Below, one piece after another: positions 6,646 to 11,302 of a stretch of DNA of 11,302 nucleotides. Position numbers and translations under genes: made by a program. How positions within the stretch are numbered: position 1 is the first letter of the stretch; the number at the start of each line of letters is the position of its first letter. The notes beneath the pieces are model-generated. The model had not been told where the DNA came from. It searched no databases and worked only from the letters and a program-made list of their open reading frames with translations. The DNA comes from Candidatus Omnitrophota bacterium. Lineage in GTDB: Bacteria > Omnitrophota > Koll11 > Duberdicusellales > 4484-171. The stretch spans positions 1 to 11,302 of the forward strand of contig JAUYCY010000014.1 of the NCBI GenBank assembly GCA_030692055.1, read 5' to 3'.

Positions 6646-7764
6646 ATGGAGCAAAATAAAAACATATTTAATTTATCCAACTTTACCTATAAACTATCTC
6701 CTTCCTTAGTCGCCCAAGAGCCGGTTTCTCCACGGGATAGTTCGAGGCTTTTAATAGTTAAACGTAAAGACAAAAGCATTCAGGAGGTAGTCTTTAAAGA
6801 AATAGTTAACTTTTTAAACGCTGGAGATGTTTTAGTTTTAAACGATACTAAGGTAATTAAAGCTAAGCTTTTAGGCAGAAAAGAACGTCCCGCCTGCGAC
6901 TCAAGTTCCGGCGGCCTGCCTGCCGGCAGGCAGGGATCCCGCCAAAGGCGGGATGGGGCCAAGATTGATGTTTTACTTGTAAAAGAAAAAGAAAAAGGAA
7001 TTTGGCAGGTTTTGGCCAGTCCCGCCAAAAGGGTGAGAGTAAATGATCTTATTATTTTTGAAGAAGGTAAGTTAACCGCTAAGGTACTAGAAAGGTCTTC
7101 TGATGGCGGGAGAGTTTTACAATTTTTTCCTAAAGATATCGATTCTCTCTTAGAAACCGTAGGCAAGCCGCCGCTGCCGCATTATATTAAGAAAGAAATA
7201 GATGATTTCCAGAAATATCAGACTATCTATGCTAAAAAAGAAGGAGCAATTGCTGCTCCTACGGCAGGATTACATTTTACACCGTCTTTACTTAGCGAGA
7301 TTGATAAAAAAGGAGTAAAGATAGTATATGTAACGCTGCATTGTGGTTTAGCTACTTTTCGGCCGGTTAAAACCGAGGATATACGTAGCCACAGTATGGA
7401 ATCAGAATGGATAGATGTTTCTTCATCAGTGGAAAAAACAGTCAATTCCGCAAAAAAAGCCGCAGCTAAGATAATCGCGGTAGGAACAACCTCGATAAGA
7501 ACTTCAGAAAGTGTGGCGTTTACCGCTAAAGATGGTAATTCATATATTAAATCCTTTAGCGGAGAGACAAATCTTTACATTATGCCAGGCTATAAATTTA
7601 AAATCATCAATGCCGCGCTTACCAATTTTCATACCCCTTGTTCAACTAACCTTATTCTTGTCTCTTGCTTCTGCGGCCTAGATTTAATTAAGCAAGCTTA
7701 CGACTATGCCATAAAACAAAAATTTAGATTTTTCAGTTTCGGAGATGCAATGTTAATAATATGA
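6646..7764 (+). CDS. queA: tRNA preQ1(34) S-adenosylmethionine ribosyltransferase-isomerase QueA
   Basis: Transfers and isomerises the ribosyl part of S-adenosylmethionine onto 7-aminomethyl-7-deazaguanine at tRNA position 34, giving epoxyqueuosine, the penultimate step of queuosine synthesis. Family marks in order: IAQEP-like SLVAQEPVSPRDSSRLL (21-37), LVLNDTKVIKAKLLGRK (near 63-79), VGKPPLPHYIKK, YQTIYAKKEGAIAAPTAGLHFT, VTLHCGLATFRPV, HSMESEW, VGTTSIRTSES, and the C-terminal NFHTPCSTNLILVSCFCG. At 372 aa it exceeds the usual roughly 340-350 by the length of a low-complexity insert at residues 82-105 that is encoded by palindromic DNA. All the conserved blocks remain intact, so the enzyme is probably active. 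It has no Shine-Dalgarno; the promoter lies almost on the start codon. No other queuosine gene is adjacent. Confidence 0.95.
   Translation: MEQNKNIFNLSNFTYKLSPSLVAQEPVSPRDSSRLLIVKRKDKSIQEVVFKEIVNFLNAGDVLVLNDTKVIKAKLLGRKERPACDSSSGGLPAGRQGSRQRRDGAKIDVLLVKEKEKGIWQVLASPAKRVRVNDLIIFEEGKLTAKVLERSSDGGRVLQFFPKDIDSLLETVGKPPLPHYIKKEIDDFQKYQTIYAKKEGAIAAPTAGLHFTPSLLSEIDKKGVKIVYVTLHCGLATFRPVKTEDIRSHSMESEWIDVSSSVEKTVNSAKKAAAKIIAVGTTSIRTSESVAFTAKDGNSYIKSFSGETNLYIMPGYKFKIINAALTNFHTPCSTNLILVSCFCGLDLIKQAYDYAIKQKFRFFSFGDAMLII
6888..6954. repeat. Palindromic repeat inserted in the queA coding frame
   Basis: A perfect 20-bp palindrome (CCTGCCTGCC at 6915-6924, GGCAGGCAGG at 6925-6934) is followed after one base by hairpin ATCCCGCC-AAA-GGCGGGAT (6936-6954). 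TCCCGCC at 6888-6894 is a direct copy of 6937-6943 and could pair with 6947-6953 instead. The GC-rich block stands out from AT-rich queA and encodes GGLPAGRQGSRQRRDG in a place where QueA proteins have a short loop. It keeps the frame (24 extra codons, about 6889-6960). This resembles the protein-coding palindromic elements described in Rickettsia. Confidence 0.75.
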
Positions 7765-7824
7765 TTTTATCATAAGTTATTGTAATACATAAGGTTATAA
7801 AACGTAAAAAATATAAGTCTTACG

Positions 7825-7853
7825 TTGACGAACCAACTTATTTCTAATATAAT
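7825..7853 (+). promoter_or_regulatory. Sigma70-type promoter of the EF-G-like gene
   Basis: TTGACG (7825-7830), a 17-base spacer and a perfect TATAAT (7848-7853). The start of transcription would be near 7860, giving a leader of about 39 bases with Shine-Dalgarno GGAGGG at 7888-7893. This is the best promoter match in the window. Confidence 0.7.
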
Positions 7854-7898
7854 GAAAAATCCGCTAAATAACAAAATCTAGCTTAATGGAGGGTTAAA

Positions 7899-9908
7899 AT
7901 GAGAGAAGACCTAACAAAAAAGCGTATTTTTTTATTATGTGGCCACGCCCAATCAGGTAAAACCTCAATTTGCGAAACAATTCTTTTTAAGTGTGCAGCC
8001 ACAACGCGCTTAGGAAAGGTTGATGAAGGCACCACCATAAGCGATTACGAAGAAGACGAAAAAGCGCGTAAAAGCTCTATAAATATGTCTGTCCTATATA
8101 CAGAAACTAAAGGCAATTTTTTACAATTTATCGATGTTCCCGGTTACCTAGACTTTATAGGAGAATTAATCTCGGCAAGCCGTGCTGTCGATTTTGGTGT
8201 GATTGTTATAGATGCAACAGGCGGAGTAGAGGTTGGCACGGAAAAGGCCTGGGATATTTTGCGAAAAGAGAATTTACCTTGCCTTTTTATTATAAATAAG
8301 CTGGATAAAGAAAATACAGATTTTGAAAGGACTTTGGAAGATATACAAGACAGTCTTACCAAAAAAGCAATTCCTTTTGCTACTTTCGACAAAGGAAAAA
8401 TAAATAGCGTCTTAAAGGATAAGAATAACCCTTATTACGCAAATATAGTTGAAACTATTGCCGAAAGCGATGATGCGCTTTTAAACAAATACCTGGAAAA
8501 GGGCTCTTTAGAGGAAAAAGAAGCGGCGATAGCGCTAAAAAAAGCAATAATTAACTCACAGATTTTTCCTGTGATACCCATGGCGGCAACTAGCGAAATT
8601 GGCACAGATATACTTTTGGAAATACTTTTAGAAGTTATGCCTTCTGTAGCAGAAAGCAAAGCAAGGTTAGCAAAAAGTACAAAATCCGGCGAGAATGTTA
8701 ACGTTGAGCCGAAGGTTAACGCACCATTGGCAGCACAAGTGTTTAAAACAGTTATTGACCCTTTCGTCGGACAGTTAAATATTTTTAGGGTATTTGCAGG
8801 GAAAGTGTCTTCCAACAGCGAAGTTTATAATTCTAAAAAGGGAGAGAAAGAAAAAATTAGTCATGTTTACCTTGCACAAGGAAAGCAACAAGTTTCTCAA
8901 GACGCAGTTTGCGCGGGAGAAATTGGAGCTTTAGCAAAACTACGAAATACCTCAACGCAAGATACCTTTTGTGATATTTCTAATCCTTTAGAATTTCCGT
9001 CACTAGAATTTCCTACTCCTTCGTTCGCCGCGTCAGTAAAACCAAAGACAAGGCAAGATGAGGATAAAATTTCCGCAGCACTTAGCCGGCTAACCAGCGA
9101 AGACCCTACATTTCGTGTTTCAAGAGATGCGCTGACCAAAGAGTTGATAATTTCAGGGATGGGAGAACTGCACCTTAATGTGATTATTGAAAGGATGAGA
9201 AGAAGGTATCAGGCAAACGTAGAGTTAGGAACGCCAAAAGTTGCGTATAAAGAAACAATTACTAAATCTATTAAGGTTCAAGGCAAACATAAAAAACAAT
9301 CCGGCGGCCGCGGCCAATACGGCGATGTTTGGATTGAAGTTGAGCCGTTGGAACGAGGCAAAGATTTTGAGTTTGTAGATAAGATATTTGGCGGAGCCAT
9401 ACCGCGTAATTTCATTCCATCCGTAGAAAAAGGCATAAGAAAGGCACTTGATGAAGGTATACTTGCCGGATACCCAGTCAGTGATATTAGAGTGATTCTT
9501 TGTGATGGTTCGTATCACCCGGTAGATTCTTCTGACATCGCCTTCCAAATTGCCGGCTCAATGGCATTTAAAAAAGCTTTAGAACAGGCAGGAAGTGTGT
9601 TGCTTGAGCCGATAATGACTGTAGAGATTATGGTTCCTGAGGAATTTATGGGCCAAATTACCGGAGATATCAACGCCCGAAGAGGTAGGGTTTTAGGTAT
9701 GGACACCAAAGGCAAAAGCCAGGTAGTAAAAGCACAGATTCCTTTGTCAGAGATGTTTAAATATGCATCAGACCTACGTTCAGTTACAGGTGGTAGAGGA
9801 AGCTATTCAATGAGTTTTTCACACTATGAAATTGTTCCTGCTCGTCTTGCGCAGAATGTAATTGAAGAAGCCAAGAGGGGTACCGAAAAGGTGGCTAAAG
9901 AAGCATGA
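7899..9908 (+). CDS. Elongation factor G paralogue (EF-G2 type translational GTPase)
   Basis: A 669-aa protein with the full EF-G domain order: GTPase (1 to about 265), domain II (about 275-355), III (about 388-460), IV (about 465-580, with the QSGGRGQYG motif) and V (about 585-665). The P-loop is GHAQSGKT (15-22) in place of GHVDHGKT. Switch II is DVPGYLDF (79-86), with Tyr83 where canonical EF-G and EF-Tu have the histidine that promotes GTP hydrolysis on the ribosome. NKLD is at 133-136. Both changes mark the EF-G2 or EF-G-like subfamily rather than the housekeeping fusA. Members bind guanine nucleotides, but some are reported to lack normal ribosome-stimulated GTPase activity, so its translation role is unsettled. 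The start is well defined by GGAGGG five bases before the ATG. It stands alone without str-operon neighbours, which also argues against main fusA. Confidence 0.9.
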   Translation: MREDLTKKRIFLLCGHAQSGKTSICETILFKCAATTRLGKVDEGTTISDYEEDEKARKSSINMSVLYTETKGNFLQFIDVPGYLDFIGELISASRAVDFGVIVIDATGGVEVGTEKAWDILRKENLPCLFIINKLDKENTDFERTLEDIQDSLTKKAIPFATFDKGKINSVLKDKNNPYYANIVETIAESDDALLNKYLEKGSLEEKEAAIALKKAIINSQIFPVIPMAATSEIGTDILLEILLEVMPSVAESKARLAKSTKSGENVNVEPKVNAPLAAQVFKTVIDPFVGQLNIFRVFAGKVSSNSEVYNSKKGEKEKISHVYLAQGKQQVSQDAVCAGEIGALAKLRNTSTQDTFCDISNPLEFPSLEFPTPSFAASVKPKTRQDEDKISAALSRLTSEDPTFRVSRDALTKELIISGMGELHLNVIIERMRRRYQANVELGTPKVAYKETITKSIKVQGKHKKQSGGRGQYGDVWIEVEPLERGKDFEFVDKIFGGAIPRNFIPSVEKGIRKALDEGILAGYPVSDIRVILCDGSYHPVDSSDIAFQIAGSMAFKKALEQAGSVLLEPIMTVEIMVPEEFMGQITGDINARRGRVLGMDTKGKSQVVKAQIPLSEMFKYASDLRSVTGGRGSYSMSFSHYEIVPARLAQNVIEEAKRGTEKVAKEA

Positions 9909-9912
9909 GCCC

Positions 9913-9944
9913 CATTAGACCTTTAATATTCCAAAAGTCTAATG
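9913..9944 (+). terminator. Possible terminator hairpin after the EF-G-like gene
   Basis: CATTAGAC (9913-9920) pairs with GTCTAATG (9937-9944), starting five bases after the stop codon. Pairing may continue inward past a mismatch (TTT/AAA). The following bases are GTGGTTTAATC, not a proper U-run, so termination strength is doubtful. Confidence 0.4.
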
Positions 9945-9973
9945 TGTGGTTTAATCGACGCGCTAGATACCTC

Positions 9974-10049
9974 GGCGCTTTAGGCCCCTCCTTTAATAAG
10001 GAATTAGTAAGGCCTATCCCCGTGGGATTAGCGCGGGGATGAATGCGCC
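9974..10049. repeat. Branched palindromic repeat, three-way junction
   Basis: Outer stem GGCGC (9974-9978) with GCGCC (10045-10049). Inside, TAGGCC (9981-9986) pairs with GGCCTA (10011-10016), capped by TCCTT-TAAT-AAGGA (9989-10002). Next to it ATCCCCG (10016-10022) pairs with CGGGGAT (10034-10040); one base is shared by both. The strand CGGGGATGAA (10034-10043) is repeated at 27-36 in the hairpin at the window start. It opens the 488-bp gene-free stretch 9909-10396. Confidence 0.6.
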
Positions 10050-10058
10050 AAAGATTAC

Positions 10059-10121
10059 CCAGAGAAATTACAAAGTAATTTCCTGGACTAAGTCCCTGAA
10101 ATTGCAAGGCAATTTCTAGGG
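10059..10121. repeat. Paired GAAATT hairpins joined by GGAC-GTCC, unit 1
   Basis: Hairpin one: CCAG (10059-10062), bulged A, GAAATTAC (10064-10071), loop AAA, GTAATTTC (10075-10082), CTGG (10083-10086). Then the small palindrome GGACT-A-AGTCC (10085-10095). Hairpin two: CCCT (10094-10097), GAAATTGC (10098-10105), loop AAG, GCAATTTC (10109-10116), bulged T, AGGG (10118-10121). The two hairpins differ by A-T to G-C at one pair, changed on both arms. Confidence 0.7.
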
Positions 10122-10122
10122 G

Positions 10123-10278
10123 TCCCGACAAGGTCGCGGAAATTACCCCGAGAAATCCGGAGGATTTCCGGGACTCGGTCCTCGGAATTTCCTCCTTCGG
10201 CAGCCCAACAGGGCGTCCATGAGGACAGGAAATTCCAGAGGGTCGAAGAGAATTTCCGCGTATATAGCCGAGTCGGGA
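10123..10278. repeat. Nested multi-branch inverted repeat
   Basis: Outermost TCCCGAC (10123-10129) pairs with GTCGGGA (10272-10278), then CGCGGAAATT (10135-10144) with AATTTCCGCG (10251-10260), a perfect 10-bp match. Enclosed are (a) CCCG-A-GAAATCC-GGA-GGATTTC-CGGG (10147-10172), the same plan as unit 1, (b) GGAC-TCG-GTCC (10171-10181), and (c) stem GGAATTTCCT (10184-10193) with AGGAAATTCC (10227-10236), lengthened after a bulged A by CCTC/GAGG (10180-10183, 10238-10241). Stem (c) holds two hairpins, GCCC-AACA-GGGC (10203-10214) and GTCC-ATGA-GGAC (10215-10226). Every arm is visible in the sequence; which fold forms is inference. Confidence 0.7.
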
Positions 10279-10291
10279 ACATTCAGAGAAA

Positions 10292-10336
10292 CCACGGGTT
10301 TTAGCCCAACAGGGCATCCTGGTGGATAGCCCGTGG
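10292..10336. repeat. Three-way-junction palindromic repeat
   Basis: Outer stem CCACGGG (10292-10298) with CCCGTGG (10330-10336) encloses GCCC-AACA-GGGC (10304-10315) and ATCC-TGGT-GGAT (10316-10327). The layout equals 10184-10236: the first hairpin is identical, while the second has changed from GTCC/GGAC to ATCC/GGAT on both arms. It ends 44 bases before the Shine-Dalgarno sequence of the next gene. Confidence 0.7.
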
Positions 10337-10396
10337 AGATTCATTAATAAATTATGTTTGCTAATCGTTATATAAAATTTAAGGAGGTCTAACAGG

Positions 10397-11086
10397 ATGA
10401 AGGTAGCTAATTTTGGTTTAGATATTGGGCCCGGAAAGCGTAAATATACATGTGAGTGTTTTGACAAGTTAGTTAAGAAGTTTACCCCAAAAAAGGAAAC
10501 ACCTTATGCGGTTGAATTTATCGGCCAAGAATATATAAAAGCGGATGTAATAGTTTTCGACAGCAACAAGAAATTAGACTTTGTGTTTTTAGACTTAGAA
10601 AAAATTGAAAATCGGCTTTTGCGCACCGATGACGCAAAAGAAAAAGAATTCCTTGCACGCTTGCAGGGAATTCTTGAAAAAGAAACACTTCTTTGCGACT
10701 GCGAATTTAGCGAAATAGAATTAGTTCTTTTAAAAAATTTGACACCGGTTACCTATAAACCTTGCGTGGGTAAGCCTGATGCTAGCGATATGAATAGTTT
10801 AATTGAAGAGCTACTTCATAAATCCGGCATGATATTATTTTTTACCGTCTGCGAAAAAGAAGTCCGTGCTTGGGAGCTTAAGAAAGGCAGCAACATTGTA
10901 GAGGCGGCCGGAAAAATCCACACTGATTTAGCCAGGGGTTTTATAAAAGCGGACATAGTAAGTTGTAAAGACTTAGATAAATTTTACAATATGGCCGAAG
11001 CCCGCGCCAAGGGTTTTGTAAAAACGGTTGATAGAGATTATATAATGGAAGAGGGCAACATCATTGAGATAAAATTCAGCGTCTAG
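10397..11086 (+). CDS. YchF/OLA1-like TGS (DUF933) protein without GTPase domain
   Basis: A 229-aa protein whose C-terminal part (about 145-229) matches the YchF C-terminal TGS domain: MILFFTVCEKEVRAWELKKG, then AAGKIHTDLARGFIKADIV, and the terminal RDYIMEEGNIIEIKFSV. Residues about 65-125 resemble the helical region of YchF (LDLEKIENRLLR, then LLKNLTPVTYKPCV). The first 60 residues hold only a short remnant-like stretch: GLDIGPGK (7-14) has one residue too many for a Walker A and no Ser/Thr after Lys, and no NKxD or NxxE motif follows. Full YchF is about 360 aa, binds ATP or GTP and contacts ribosomes. This protein probably keeps an RNA or ribosome-binding part only. Start is clear from AAGGAGGT (10381-10388), eight bases before the ATG. 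Such short DUF933 proteins may be a family of their own; the function is unknown. Confidence 0.8.
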   Translation: MKVANFGLDIGPGKRKYTCECFDKLVKKFTPKKETPYAVEFIGQEYIKADVIVFDSNKKLDFVFLDLEKIENRLLRTDDAKEKEFLARLQGILEKETLLCDCEFSEIELVLLKNLTPVTYKPCVGKPDASDMNSLIEELLHKSGMILFFTVCEKEVRAWELKKGSNIVEAAGKIHTDLARGFIKADIVSCKDLDKFYNMAEARAKGFVKTVDRDYIMEEGNIIEIKFSV

Positions 11087-11094
11087 TAAAAACA

Positions 11095-11147
11095 TGATTA
11101 CACAGATTTCTTAATCGGTGTAATCTATATTTTAATCTGTGTAATCA
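11095..11147. repeat. 14-bp inverted repeat between the YchF-like gene and purH
   Basis: TGATTACACAGATT (11095-11108) pairs perfectly with AATCTGTGTAATCA (11134-11147) around a 25-base loop that holds another GTGTAATCT. It starts nine bases after the upstream stop codon. Repeats built on ATCTGTGTAATC are, from memory, widespread in unrelated environmental genomes. It could end transcription of the upstream gene or stabilise its mRNA; no strong U-run follows. Confidence 0.65.
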
Positions 11148-11161
11148 GTTGATAAAATAAT

Positions 11162-11302
11162 ATGTTAAAAATAAGAAGAATACTTATCAGTGTTTGGGAT
11201 AAAAAAGGAATATTAGAGTTTGCGCGCAAATTATCCGAATTAAAAGTTGAGATAATTTCTACGGGCAAAACCGCTTCGCTTTTAAAAAGCAGTAATATCC
11301 CT
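11162..11302 (+). CDS. purH: PurH, AICAR formyltransferase/IMP cyclohydrolase, N-terminal part
   Basis: The 47 residues in the window match the N-terminus of the bifunctional enzyme of the last two steps of IMP synthesis. This end belongs to the methylglyoxal synthase-like IMP cyclohydrolase domain. The marks are [18 protein letters not shown] (usual form SVSDKTGIVEFA, here with Trp for the second Ser) followed by [13 protein letters not shown] (usual form EILSTGGTAKLL). Cut by the window end, so the formyltransferase domain cannot be checked. The start is the first ATG and gives the expected N-terminus. No Shine-Dalgarno is visible in the AT-rich bases before it. No other purine gene is in the window. 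Confidence 0.85.
   Translation, partial: MLKIRRILISVWDKKGILEFARKLSELKVEIISTGKTASLLKSSNIP

Noticed and set aside
9974..10336. CRISPR array
   Set aside because: The units are inverted repeats of varied sequence and spacing, not identical direct repeats with unique spacers, and no cas gene is present.
10371..10376. TATAAA as the -10 box of the YchF-like gene
   Set aside because: Transcription would start inside the Shine-Dalgarno sequence at 10381-10388, and no -35 box is seen at the right distance.
9895..10467. 190-codon open frame on the minus strand across the repeat cluster
   Set aside because: It runs through inverted repeats and into two genes on the other strand. The predicted peptide has no recognisable domain and is low-complexity, as expected of frames made by palindromes.
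11087..11161. Purine riboswitch before purH
   Set aside because: The gap holds a single long inverted repeat. The conserved junction and loop bases of purine or PRPP-type riboswitches are not seen.

Overview
The window comes from an AT-rich bacterial genome with short genes, long intergenic gaps and many small palindromic repeats. Gene content gives no firm lineage. The ferredoxin-fused EtfA, an EF-G paralogue, a GTPase-less YchF relative, and palindromes encoding strings such as LPAGRQ and VRQAHHTERSRS are the style of uncultivated anaerobes known from groundwater and sediment metagenomes. Candidatus Omnitrophica or a neighbouring PVC or candidate phylum is my guess. That placement is inference from memory of such genomes, not a measured result.

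Layout. 1-147: two GC-rich hairpin repeats in front of etfA. 148-1350 (+): etfA with an N-terminal 2x[4Fe-4S] ferredoxin domain, the type used in electron-bifurcating Etf complexes. 1351-1628: a palindromic intergenic repeat plus a REP-like double hairpin that falsely extends the next reading frame. 1629-4853 (+): smc, the chromosome condensation ATPase, with a very short region where the hinge should be. 4854-4973: second copy of the palindromic repeat, between convergent genes. 4974-6128 (-): a GAF-GGDEF diguanylate cyclase. 6129-6645: divergent intergenic region with branched palindromes, a 10-bp periodic repeat and a promoter at each end. 6646-7764 (+): queA (queuosine tRNA modification) with a palindrome-derived 24-residue insert. 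7899-9908 (+): an EF-G paralogue behind a near-consensus sigma70 promoter. 9909-10396: 488 bp of nested palindromes without a gene. 10397-11086 (+): YchF-like protein with no GTPase domain. 11095-11147: a 14-bp inverted repeat. 11162-11302 (+): start of purH, cut by the window edge.

The genes do not form one operon or pathway. Most stand alone, each with its own upstream gap: energy metabolism (etfA), chromosome structure (smc), signalling (GGDEF), tRNA modification (queA), translation-related GTPase or TGS proteins (EF-G-like, YchF-like) and purine synthesis (purH). Five of the seven genes have no visible Shine-Dalgarno sequence. For two of these five the predicted promoter sits almost on the start codon.

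The most unusual signal is non-coding. A family of branched inverted repeats (an outer stem enclosing one or two short hairpins) recurs upstream of etfA, upstream of queA and, densely, at 9974-10336. Between copies the stems change on both arms so that pairing is kept. This points to structured elements that act, or spread, as RNA or single-stranded DNA.
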